A DNA stretch of 17,381 nt from CAURNT01 sp963526495 (GCA_963526495.1 CAURNT010000026.1:1-17381); one strand, 5' to 3'. Shown: positions 6,517 to 14,389, numbered from the stretch's first letter. Numbers and translations are program-made. The notes: a model not told the origin generated them from the letters alone.

Positions 6517-7165
6517 AGATAGAAAATTTCCAATTTACTATAATACATCATGGCAAGTTTTATTTAAATATATTAATAAATATGGAATAAATGAAGGATA
6601 TAATAAATTATTAAAAGAATATAGTATAGATTCAAATTCTTTTTCTGGTTACTTACAAATGATAAGCGGTTATATAAATGATTATGATATTATTCAATCG
6701 TCTTTAAATCCAGATTTTTATAATTTTATAAATTTTGATAATTTAGATGATAATCAAAAAAAAATAATATATATTTTAGCAGCTTCAATGGATTTAAGAG
6801 TTAATAAGCCAATTTTTGAAATGATTTATAATAATATATGTGATAAGGAGTGTATTGAAGGTAGATATAGAGATATTATAGCTAAGTATATATTAAAATT
6901 TAATATTACTAGGAATTCGAAATATATTTTAGAAAATATATTTTTTGAAATTTTTAACGAATGTATAGTTTATAAAAATTTAGATGACAATAAGATTGTG
7001 ATTTTTACTCCTTATAGTAAAGATTTAGAAAAAATGAAAGCTATTGAGTATATAGAGAAATATTTTTTAAATGATAAAGAAAAAATTAGAATATTTTGGA
7101 AAAAGCATTTTAATTTAATAGGAAATAAATCTGTTGGTTATAGTGATAAATCTATAGTTTTTTAA
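6506..7165 (+). CDS. Hypothetical helical protein of the spike operon
   Basis: 219 aa, starting inside the end of the preceding gene (11-base overlap), with AAGGTGA upstream. It is predicted to be largely alpha-helical and cytoplasmic, with many Tyr, Ile and Asn residues, no membrane segment and no motif I recognise. The segment LDDNQKKIIYILAASMDLRV contains an A9 run (6766-6774). Position between the first gene and an Hcp-like gene suggests a structural, adaptor or chaperone role in the same machine. That is inference from context alone. Confidence 0.65.
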   Translation: MRIEDRKFPIYYNTSWQVLFKYINKYGINEGYNKLLKEYSIDSNSFSGYLQMISGYINDYDIIQSSLNPDFYNFINFDNLDDNQKKIIYILAASMDLRVNKPIFEMIYNNICDKECIEGRYRDIIAKYILKFNITRNSKYILENIFFEIFNECIVYKNLDDNKIVIFTPYSKDLEKMKAIEYIEKYFLNDKEKIRIFWKKHFNLIGNKSVGYSDKSIVF

Positions 7166-7178
7166 AAAGGAGTAAATC

Positions 7179-7568
7179 ATGTTTAAATATAGGGTAACGA
7201 TAAAAGAAGATAACTTAATTTTAGATGAAGAAATAGTTAGTTTAAAATATTCTTTTGATCCAGTTAATGATAATTTAAGTGTTGGAGATGATGTTTTAAA
7301 TATGGAAATGGTTATAAAAATTTTAAATAAGGATCATTTTAAATATTTTATCAATTGGATAGAAGATAAAACAAATAGAACATATAGAAATATTAAATTA
7401 GAATATATTTTTAATGAAGAAAATAAAATGACTTTAGAATTTAAGGAAATGTTTATAGATTTTTTAAATCAAAAATTTAGTTTAGATAATGATTTAGGTG
7501 ATTATTGTATACGATTTAAGCAAAAATATTTTCTTAAATCTAAAAGATTAATATTAGGAGATGATTAA
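7179..7568 (+). CDS. Hcp/TssD-like tube protein candidate
   Basis: 129 aa, with AAGGAG before the ATG. The pattern is mostly beta: a short N-terminal strand (MFKYRVTIKEDNLIL), a variable loop (SFDPVNDNLSVGDDVLNM), a strand plus one helix (IKILNKDHFKYFINWIEDK), then alternating strands (IKLEYIFNEENKMTLEFKEM, FIDFLNQKFSL, YCIRFKQKYFL). This order and length fit the Hcp/TssD and phage tail-tube fold, which forms hexameric rings under a VgrG spike. The gene lies directly upstream of the VgrG-like gene, where small Hcp-like proteins occur in Firmicutes loci. Sequence identity to classical Hcp is too low to see by eye, so the call rests on topology and position. Confidence 0.5.
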   Translation: MFKYRVTIKEDNLILDEEIVSLKYSFDPVNDNLSVGDDVLNMEMVIKILNKDHFKYFINWIEDKTNRTYRNIKLEYIFNEENKMTLEFKEMFIDFLNQKFSLDNDLGDYCIRFKQKYFLKSKRLILGDD

Positions 7569-7569
7569 T

Positions 7570-8142
7570 ATGAAAATCAATGGAGAAGTATTAGAACTTG
7601 AATTAGGAGATTGTCTAGTTAAAGAGTTTAAATTATCTGAATTAGAGATGAAATCAAAATTTAATGAGCACACTAATTTAATTATGATTTTTGAAGTTGA
7701 TTCAAATAAGTATAAAGAACTTAAAACAAACTTTTATAATCCAAAATCAAAATTTAAAGTTAGAAATAGAGGAGTAAACATTTTTGATGGTACACTTTAT
7801 GAAGTTATGAGTGATAAAAATATGGATAATAAAGTAATTATAAGATTAGAAGCTTTTGATAATTCAAAATTTTTAGATGAAAATAAAAAAAGTAGAGTAT
7901 ATCAAGATGAAAATATCACATATAAAAATATCATAGACGATATATTAAAAGATAGTAATATAAGTTATGTGGTTTCTAAAAAATTTAATGTAGCTATTAA
8001 CAAAGTTTTTAGGCAATTAGAAACAGATTGGAATTTTTTGGTTAGAATTTGTTCAAATTTAGGTGAAGCAATTTTTGTAACTAATGAAGGTGTAATACTT
8101 TTTGGTGATGATTGTATTTCTAATATAGAAAGAGTGTTGTAA
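7570..8142 (+). CDS. VgrG/gp27-like spike protein, N-terminal half
   Basis: 190 aa. ATG 7570 is chosen because AGGAG (7556-7560) is nine bases upstream; the in-frame ATG at 7561 touches that site directly and overlaps the previous gene. The N-terminal part resembles the first barrel of gp27/VgrG-type hub proteins. The segment TYKNIIDDILKDSNISYVVS followed by FRQLETDWNFLVRICSNLGE is the typical signature of the family (usual form Q.ETDWEFL.RL....G), and the chain then reads FVTNEGVILFGDD. It ends at a TAA that is immediately followed, in the same frame, by the ATG of the next gene. That gene supplies the rest of the hub and the needle. In most relatives these are one polypeptide. Confidence 0.8.
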   Translation: MKINGEVLELELGDCLVKEFKLSELEMKSKFNEHTNLIMIFEVDSNKYKELKTNFYNPKSKFKVRNRGVNIFDGTLYEVMSDKNMDNKVIIRLEAFDNSKFLDENKKSRVYQDENITYKNIIDDILKDSNISYVVSKKFNVAINKVFRQLETDWNFLVRICSNLGEAIFVTNEGVILFGDDCISNIERVL

Positions 8143-8940
8143 ATGCTTGACGTGAAGTTTAAATATAAAAAAGGAGTAGAGTATATTAAATTATTAACTG
8201 AAGATTTTTATTCTGTGGGAATGAATTTAATTTTTGATAATAAAGAATATATGGTTATTGAAAGTGAATTGTTATATAGAAATAGTATTTTTGTGACTCA
8301 ATTAACAGTAGTTGATAAAAATTTGTTTAAAGTAGAAAAGAAGTTTAATAAAGAAATACGTGGTACCTCATTATTCGCGAAGGTAAAAAAATTATCTAGT
8401 AAAAATAATCTAGCTATAATGAATGTAGAGTTTGAAGAAGGACTGGATTATTCAGGAATAAAAAGTACTAATATGGTTGATATATATTATAAAACATTTT
8501 ATTCTAAAACAAATACAGGATTATTTCCAGCACCAGATATAGATGATATAGTAGATGTTGAATTTTATAGTGAAGATGAAAATGATATGAAAGTATCTTG
8601 GGCTATAAAAAATACTAACAGTTCTAGATTTAACGATATAAATAAAAGAAATTATGTTAATGAAAATGTAGATTTTAAAATAGATAAAAAAGGTATGGAA
8701 ATAAATTCAAAAAATTTAATTGATTTTAATTCTAAGCAAATTGAATTTAATACAGAGTCAATTCATTTTAAATCAAATAAAAATATAGATGTTGCTTCGG
8801 AAGGATACATATCTATAGAAGCTTGTAAAGAAGTAGAAATTTTTGGAGAAGGAATAGATATTAAAAGTAAGAAAAATGAAATCAATATTGTTAGTAAAAA
8901 TGATTTGATTTTGAAAGCTAAAAGTATACATAATAATTAA
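8143..8940 (+). CDS. VgrG/gp5-like spike protein, C-terminal half
   Basis: 265 aa. The first 75 or so residues (SVGMNLIFDNKEYMVIESEL, then SIFVTQLTVVDKNLF) look like the remaining gp27-type barrel. GTSLFAKVKKL starts an OB-fold like that of phage baseplate protein V, with the characteristic stretch FYSKTNTGLFPAPDIDDIVD VEF (usual form ...GWYCMPEIGD.V...F). Residues from about 170 to the end are short repeating strands (INSKNLIDFNSKQIEFNTES, IHFKSNKNIDVASEGYISIE), typical of the triple-stranded beta-helix needle. It starts with no gap after the TAA of the preceding half and in the same frame, with only a weak AGAAAGAG site eight bases upstream. It should trimerise and carry the PAAR-like tip encoded next. 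Confidence 0.85.
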   Translation: MLDVKFKYKKGVEYIKLLTEDFYSVGMNLIFDNKEYMVIESELLYRNSIFVTQLTVVDKNLFKVEKKFNKEIRGTSLFAKVKKLSSKNNLAIMNVEFEEGLDYSGIKSTNMVDIYYKTFYSKTNTGLFPAPDIDDIVDVEFYSEDENDMKVSWAIKNTNSSRFNDINKRNYVNENVDFKIDKKGMEINSKNLIDFNSKQIEFNTESIHFKSNKNIDVASEGYISIEACKEVEIFGEGIDIKSKKNEINIVSKNDLILKAKSIHNN

Positions 8941-8960
8941 ATATGGAGGGAGTATACTAA

Positions 8961-11900
8961 GTGTTAATTGAGGAATATGATGGAAATAAATTAAAAGAAG
9001 ATATAAAACAATACTTTGATTTATTAGCTAAAGTATTTGTTAGGAGAAATTATGATTCGTTAAAGAATAATTATTATGGAAGATATGCTATGAGTAAAGG
9101 TATGATAGAAGAAATATATGAAAATGTAGATTTTGATTATCTTCTTTATACTGGAGAGGGGAATAAAGAACAAGATGAACTGATAATTAAATATTTTACA
9201 TCTCAATTATATAATGATAATAAAGAATTGATAGATAAATATTTAAATCAAAATGTATATATATCTGAAAATTCAGAATATATATTTGATAATAAAGTTA
9301 TAAATTGGGAAGAAATAAAAAAATCTATATGTGATATAAATGAATTAAAATCGTATACAGATGATATAAAAGGGAAATCTTATAAAATAAATATTGGAAC
9401 TATTTTGATTTTAATATATATATTTGGTAAAAATAGAGTTATTGAATTTTTAGAGAAAAAAAACAAGATATATACAGATTCATTTAAAGTAGGGATGGAT
9501 ATATATGTTAGAAGTTTAGAGAAATATGATATATCTAGTATAATGAAAATTGAAGATAATGCTAAAGTAGTGTATCCTGTTGATAACCCTGAAGATAAAG
9601 AGTTTACGGATAAAATAGATGAAAAAGATGATTTTATAGGTCAATCCAGTGAATTTAGTATTGAAGATTTAAAAAATATGGTTAAAGATACTAAAATATT
9701 GGATTTCGTTTTAGAATATTTAAAATATAAAAATAATAACAAAGTAAATAATGATTATGATATATCCAAAGAAAAAAATAACGAAAGTATAATTAATAAT
9801 AAAATTATTCCGAATGAAACTAAATATATAATAAATAGAAATAATGATATTGAACAAAAATTAAATGAAAAATATGAGAAAGATTATCATTCTTCTCCAT
9901 CTAAATACATTGAAAAAACGACTAATAGAAAGATTGATAAAGAGACTTCAAAAGATATAGATAATATTTTAGAAGAATATAATAATCAAAGTAAAGATCA
10001 AGAAAATAAAAATTTAAAATCTGAAGATAAAAATGTGGGTGATTTAGTAAAGCAAAAGGGATTTAACACATTTAGAAAAATTGAAGATGTGAATAAAGAA
10101 ATTAATTTAGAAGAAGTCTTATATATGTTAATAAATAAAGACAATAACTTAACTAAAATTGAAAAAAGTTTAGGTAAATACTCTTGCAAATATATTAAGG
10201 AAAGTTTTATTAAAAGAGGAACATCGTTTTTAAAAAATTTATTTCTTTCTAAGGTTAATGATTATGTTAATTCAAAGTTAGATTACCACAATATAGGATT
10301 TAATGTAGATTTTAGAGAATATGATTATCTTGAATTTGGAGAAAAAGATATTGATGATATTAAAGTTATAGGATACGAAAAATTAATAAATATATTAGTT
10401 GAAAAAAGGTTGGTAAAAGAAAGTTATAGATTAGATTCAAAAGGAATAAGAATATATCCAAGATTTAGAAGAATTATGGATAACGTTATAGAAGAATATA
10501 TTAAAAGAAAATGTAAATTAGAGAATTCTGTAGATGGGGTCAATGAAAAACAAGAAAATATTTTTAGAAAATATTTACTTTTTTTAGATGAAAAAAAAGA
10601 AGGACTAAAAAAAGAAGATTATAAAACATATATAAATATGGGGAAAGAAATTAGTTTAGTTAATTTAATATATACGATTTTGAAAAACAAAATTGAGTAT
10701 AGGGAAGAAAGTCTTAAATATATTTCATCGCAAATTAATAAGAATTATAAAGAATACGTTAAAAGAGATACAAAAAATAAGGATTCGAAATTGATTAAGT
10801 CTATATTCCCTAATGTTGAATCAATGAAAAATTTTTTTAAAATTAAAAATTTGTCAAATATATCCTTTTTTTTAAAGCCTATATATACACAAGAAAATAT
10901 AAAAAAAAATATTTTAAGTAAAGTTGTTACGGATAGTGCCAAAGTATATTGTAGCTTTGGTGTTGGTTTTTCAAATTTTATAGGACTTACTTCAAAAAGC
11001 TTAATAAGTGGAGAAAAATTAGTTTCTATAAAAGATAAAAAGATTAAACCATTTAGTTCATGTTCTGTTTGCAAACAATGTGTTCCTAATATTGTTGGTG
11101 ATTGGAATAGTGATACGAATGTAATGATATCTGGTGTTAAAAGTTTAAGTGAAAATTCTACTAATTTTTGTGTTTACGGTGGAGTAATAACTTTATCACA
11201 AAAATTTTCTACAAGTACATATAATTCTAACGTTAATGTCAAACATAAAAAAGAAAATAAAAACGTTGAAAAAATCGCTCCGTATACTGATATGGAAGAT
11301 TTTAAAAAAAATTTAAATTTAGAAATATCCTCTTTTTATGATGTGAATAGTAAATTAATTATTCCTACGGTAATTTCTAGTGCAATTAAAATGAAATCAA
11401 TTTTAAAACCTAAATTAGATGAAAAAAATACTAATTTTAATTTACCAATATATGATTCTAGAAATAAGAAAATATATGAAATGAATGATATTTTCGATGT
11501 TATTAAAGAATATTTTTTAAGGGATAAAAAATCAAGCAAAGGGTATAGTTTATATAAAAAATATGGGAATAATCTTCAAGCAACAGATTTAGTAAATGAA
11601 TATATAGCAAATGCTAAAAATATAGATGCAAGTGATTATATTCAAAGTAAACATATTGATAAAAATGATTGTCCATGGATGGTTATTTTAGAGTCTGAAT
11701 ATTTGAAATATAGAGGACAAAAAGAACACACTAGAAATGGAGGCTTAAACAAAAAAATTATAGAATATCATAAAATAGGAGGTGGAATAGATGCAACTTA
11801 TTTGACTCCGTGGTGTGCTTCATTTACTTGTTGGATTCTAAGAAAAGTAGGGAGAATTAATTTTACGACTTCCTCCTCACAAAATTTAAGAAATATTTTA

Positions 11901-12143
11901 AAAAAAATAGATAAGGCAAAATACGGTGCTATACTTATACTAACTAGATATAATAAAAATGGAGAAAGAACAAGTTTTGGACACGTAACTTTTATAACGG
12001 ATATAACGGATGATGGTCGTTGTTTTTTATGTTTAGGAGGAAATCAAAATAATGAAATTAAATATTGTAAATATAAGGCTAAGGGAGAAATAAAGACTAA
12101 AAATGGATATTTAAAAGTTGATGGAATATATTGGCCAAAATGA
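8961..12143 (+). CDS. DUF4280 PAAR-like tip fused to a TIGR02594/CHAP-type peptidoglycan amidase (effector)
   Basis: 1060 aa from GTG 8961; GGAGGG lies ten bases upstream and no earlier ATG fits. Residues 1-650 are charged, helical and Asn/Lys-rich, with a disordered-looking stretch at about 260-360; this part is unassigned. Residues about 654-748 match DUF4280: VYCSFG (C664), SGEKLVSIKD, FSSCSVCKQCVP (C701, C704, C707), then NFCVYGGVI (C737). These are PAAR-like caps for VgrG needles. Residues about 904-1060 match TIGR02594: PWM, TPWCASF with catalytic Cys C952, FGHVTF with H1008, and LGGNQNN. Such domains cut peptidoglycan. The protein would sit on the spike tip and deliver a cell-wall hydrolase to a target cell; help in wall penetration is the alternative. 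The exported barrel protein gene starts ten bases later. Confidence 0.85.
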   Translation: MLIEEYDGNKLKEDIKQYFDLLAKVFVRRNYDSLKNNYYGRYAMSKGMIEEIYENVDFDYLLYTGEGNKEQDELIIKYFTSQLYNDNKELIDKYLNQNVYISENSEYIFDNKVINWEEIKKSICDINELKSYTDDIKGKSYKINIGTILILIYIFGKNRVIEFLEKKNKIYTDSFKVGMDIYVRSLEKYDISSIMKIEDNAKVVYPVDNPEDKEFTDKIDEKDDFIGQSSEFSIEDLKNMVKDTKILDFVLEYLKYKNNNKVNNDYDISKEKNNESIINNKIIPNETKYIINRNNDIEQKLNEKYEKDYHSSPSKYIEKTTNRKIDKETSKDIDNILEEYNNQSKDQENKNLKSEDKNVGDLVKQKGFNTFRKIEDVNKEINLEEVLYMLINKDNNLTKIEKSLGKYSCKYIKESFIKRGTSFLKNLFLSKVNDYVNSKLDYHNIGFNVDFREYDYLEFGEKDIDDIKVIGYEKLINILVEKRLVKESYRLDSKGIRIYPRFRRIMDNVIEEYIKRKCKLENSVDGVNEKQENIFRKYLLFLDEKKEGLKKEDYKTYINMGKEISLVNLIYTILKNKIEYREESLKYISSQINKNYKEYVKRDTKNKDSKLIKSIFPNVESMKNFFKIKNLSNISFFLKPIYTQENIKKNILSKVVTDSAKVYCSFGVGFSNFIGLTSKSLISGEKLVSIKDKKIKPFSSCSVCKQCVPNIVGDWNSDTNVMISGVKSLSENSTNFCVYGGVITLSQKFSTSTYNSNVNVKHKKENKNVEKIAPYTDMEDFKKNLNLEISSFYDVNSKLIIPTVISSAIKMKSILKPKLDEKNTNFNLPIYDSRNKKIYEMNDIFDVIKEYFLRDKKSSKGYSLYKKYGNNLQATDLVNEYIANAKNIDASDYIQSKHIDKNDCPWMVILESEYLKYRGQKEHTRNGGLNKKIIEYHKIGGGIDATYLTPWCASFTCWILRKVGRINFTTSSSQNLRNILKKIDKAKYGAILILTRYNKNGERTSFGHVTFITDITDDGRCFLCLGGNQNNEIKYCKYKAKGEIKTKNGYLKVDGIYWPK

Positions 12144-12152
12144 GGAGGGGAA

Positions 12153-13112
12153 ATGAAAAAAAGTTTTTTAATAATTTTAATATCAAGTATATCTTATACA
12201 TCTAGTAATAAATATCTTATTTATGAAAATTTAAATATAGATAAAAAAGTTGAAATGAAAAATTATTCTTCATCAGTATCAGCAAAATTAGATAATATTA
12301 ATCTCAAGTTAGATAAGGAATATATGCTTGGTAAGAAAATTAATTCTGGTGAGCTATTTTTAGAAGAAATAGAAGGAGAATATGAAGAAGAAAATTTTAA
12401 ATTTAAAATAAGTAATGATTTTGAATATGTTGATAATGAATTATATAATAATATCAATTTAGGTATAGATAGCATCAAAAAATCAGATAGTAATATATTT
12501 GAAATGGGAGCTTATACATCATATAATATAAAAAAAAATAATACATTATTTCATGGATTTAGTATAGGGGTTGAAGCTAATGCCAAAAATTTAGAAAGTG
12601 GAATTAATCTATATTTATTAAGTGAATATAATTTTGAAAAAATATCAAAAGATAGAAATAACAATCAGATATTAGGTGGTGCAAGTTTAAAATTAAAAAA
12701 GGAACTAGGTAGTTTAATATATATAGAACCAGATATTCGAGGATTATATTCTTTTGTAATGAATGATAATTTAAAATTTAATGAAACAAACATAGAAATA
12801 AAATCTAAAAGTAAATTTATAGTTGGTGGTAGATTGAAAATAGGAATTGAAAATAAAGGTGATACTTTATATAATTTTCATATTTTAGGAGGTATAGATA
12901 AAAAAATAAATTTTGATGATAATTTTTTATTAAAATTTAAAAATGGTGATTATACAACAACTATAAATCATAATAAATTAGAATATATTTTAGGTGTTGG
13001 TGGTGATGTAGAGTTTAATAAAAGGCATAGATTAAATACATCATTAAGAACTATATTTTCAAATGGATTATACAAATATTTAATAAATATTGGATATAGT
13101 TTTGAAAAATAA
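12153..13112 (+). CDS. Exported beta-barrel-like outer membrane protein
   Basis: 319 aa, with GAGGAGGGG before the ATG. A short signal peptide (MKKSFLIILISSISYTSS) leads into a region of alternating polar and hydrophobic strands. The second half looks like an autotransporter-type or other outer-membrane barrel: SKFIVGGRLKIGIENK, LEYILGVGGDVEFNK, HRLNTSLRTIFSNGLYKYLI, then NIGYSFEK, with an aromatic near the C-terminus as expected for barrel insertion. No large passenger domain is present. It is the last gene of the spike operon, nine bases after the effector gene with no terminator between. As an exported protein next to a wall-hydrolase gene it could be an immunity factor, a surface receptor or an unrelated envelope protein. 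An A9 tract lies at 12530-12538. Confidence 0.7.
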   Translation: MKKSFLIILISSISYTSSNKYLIYENLNIDKKVEMKNYSSSVSAKLDNINLKLDKEYMLGKKINSGELFLEEIEGEYEEENFKFKISNDFEYVDNELYNNINLGIDSIKKSDSNIFEMGAYTSYNIKKNNTLFHGFSIGVEANAKNLESGINLYLLSEYNFEKISKDRNNNQILGGASLKLKKELGSLIYIEPDIRGLYSFVMNDNLKFNETNIEIKSKSKFIVGGRLKIGIENKGDTLYNFHILGGIDKKINFDDNFLLKFKNGDYTTTINHNKLEYILGVGGDVEFNKRHRLNTSLRTIFSNGLYKYLINIGYSFEK

Positions 13113-13133
13113 ATTTTAAAAAATTTATTTTTT
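13107..13133 (+). terminator. A/T-only terminator after the barrel protein gene
   Basis: AAATAAATTT (13107-13116) and AAATTTATTT (13121-13130) are perfectly complementary around a TAAA loop, followed by T to 13133. The stem overlaps the stop codon. It has no G-C pairs, so strength is uncertain. Confidence 0.5.
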
Positions 13134-13145
13134 GGTAAAAATATG

Positions 13146-13160
13146 GTATACTATATTATC
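13146..13160 (+). promoter_or_regulatory. Promoter -10 region of the BMP lipoprotein gene
   Basis: TATACT at 13147-13152 lies within GTATACTATATTAT, the same 14 bases as at the spike operon promoter. No good -35 box is visible; the best candidate is TTATTT at 13125-13130, inside the terminator of the preceding gene. Confidence 0.5.
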
Positions 13161-13180
13161 AAAAAAATTTGGAGGAAGAA

Positions 13181-14206
13181 ATGAAAAAGGTATTTTCAAT
13201 TTTAACAGTTTTATTTGGATTTTTCTTTCTAGTTTCTTGTGGTAGTTCTAAAACGGAAGAACCTGCTGCAGAAAATACAGAAGGAAAATTAAAAGTTGCG
13301 ATGGTTTATTCTGTTGGAGGTAAAGGAGATAAATCATTCAATGATTCAGCTTATGCAGGATTACAAAGAGCTATGCAAGAATTTGGAGTTGAAGTAGCAG
13401 AATATGAACCTAAGGATGCTTCAGTAGAAATAAGAAATCAATTAGCTGAATATGCTCAAGATGGAACATATGATTTAATAATGACTATAGGATTTACTTC
13501 AGTTGATCCGTTAACTTCAGTTGCTAAAGAATATCCTAATCAAAAATTTGTTTTAATAGATGATGCAATAGAAGGATTACCTAATGTATTATCAGTTTCA
13601 TATAAAGAACAAGAAGGAACATTCTTAACAGGAGCATTAGCTGCTTTAATGTCTAAAACAAATAAAGTTGGATTTATAGGTGGTACTGATGCACCAGTTA
13701 TTGCTAGATTTGCAACAGGATTTAAACAAGGTGCAAAATATATTAACCCTAATATAGATGTATTAATTTCATATATCAATGGTTCAAATCCTTGGAATGA
13801 CCCAGTTGCTGCAAAACAATTAGCTGAAAGTTTAAATTCTAAAGGTGCAGATGTAATAATGCATGCTGCAGGTGGTTCAGGTTCAGGATTATTTAAAGCT
13901 GCTGAAGAAAAAGGATTCTATGCTATAGGTGTTGACTCTGATCAAGATGATATAGTTAAAGGAAAAGTTTTAACTTCTATGCTTAAGAGAGTAGATAATG
14001 GAGTTTATGATATAATCAAAGACTTAAAAGATGGAAAATTTGAAGCTGGAGTAAAATATATAGGTCTTGCTGAAGATGGATTAGATACTACAGAATTTAA
14101 ATATACTAAAGATATAATAGGTAAAGAAAACTTAGATAAAATTGCTCAAATTAAACAAGATATTAAAGATGGTAAAATTAAAGTTAGTGATAAATTAGAA
14201 AAATAG
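13181..14206 (+). CDS. BMP/PnrA-family substrate-binding lipoprotein (probable nucleoside binding)
   Basis: 341 aa from ATG 13181, with GGAGGA ten bases upstream; an in-frame TTG at 13169 is less likely. The signal peptide ends in a lipobox (LVSC, C20), so the mature protein is lipid-anchored. The remainder matches the basic membrane protein/PnrA (TmpC, Med) family: KVAMVYSVGGKGDKSFNDSA, then GLQRAMQEFG, MTIGFTSVDPL, the KVGFIGGTDAPVI hinge, HAAGGSGSGLF and GVDSDQDD. Known members bind purine nucleosides for an ABC importer. No ATPase or permease gene lies beside it, and a terminator follows, so it appears monocistronic and its partner is elsewhere. The codons are less extreme in AT content than in the spike operon, which suggests good expression. 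Confidence 0.92.
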   Translation: MKKVFSILTVLFGFFFLVSCGSSKTEEPAAENTEGKLKVAMVYSVGGKGDKSFNDSAYAGLQRAMQEFGVEVAEYEPKDASVEIRNQLAEYAQDGTYDLIMTIGFTSVDPLTSVAKEYPNQKFVLIDDAIEGLPNVLSVSYKEQEGTFLTGALAALMSKTNKVGFIGGTDAPVIARFATGFKQGAKYINPNIDVLISYINGSNPWNDPVAAKQLAESLNSKGADVIMHAAGGSGSGLFKAAEEKGFYAIGVDSDQDDIVKGKVLTSMLKRVDNGVYDIIKDLKDGKFEAGVKYIGLAEDGLDTTEFKYTKDIIGKENLDKIAQIKQDIKDGKIKVSDKLEK

Positions 14207-14244
14207 TTTTCTAGGTATTATTAATAGTTAGAAATTAAAAATAT

Positions 14245-14302
14245 AGAGAAAAGAATTAAATGAAAACATGTATAATGTTGTTTAAAACTTTTCTCTTTTT
14301 TT
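14245..14302 (+). terminator. Intrinsic terminator after the BMP lipoprotein gene
   Basis: AGAGAAAAG (14245-14253) pairs exactly with CTTTTCTCT (14288-14296) and is followed by a run of seven T. The 34-base interior can form a second, weaker stem (AAACAT with ATGTT..). Confidence 0.85.
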
Positions 14303-14345
14303 ACATTTAATTTTCTATAAAAATCTATCAAATTAAAAAAAATTA

Positions 14346-14354
14346 TGCTAATAT
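14346..14354 (+). promoter_or_regulatory. Extended -10 promoter of the rpiB operon
   Basis: TGCTAATAT (14346-14354) is identical to the extended -10 box of the lysine operon. The -35 position (TATCAA, 14326-14331) is a poor match, so the TG extension probably matters. Confidence 0.5.
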
Positions 14355-14389
14355 ATATGTATATATTTATTATAAAAATTGGAGGAGAT

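Noticed and set aside
10745..11074. Minus-strand frame inside the effector gene
   Set aside because: It is the antisense of the DUF4280 region, which carries clear family motifs on the plus strand; no start signal is present.
14345..14389. Upstream start for rpiB adding 15 residues
   Set aside because: The extension runs through the extended -10 box. GGAGGA directly before ATG 14390 and the family N-terminus (MKIVIGNDHAG) decide the shorter start.
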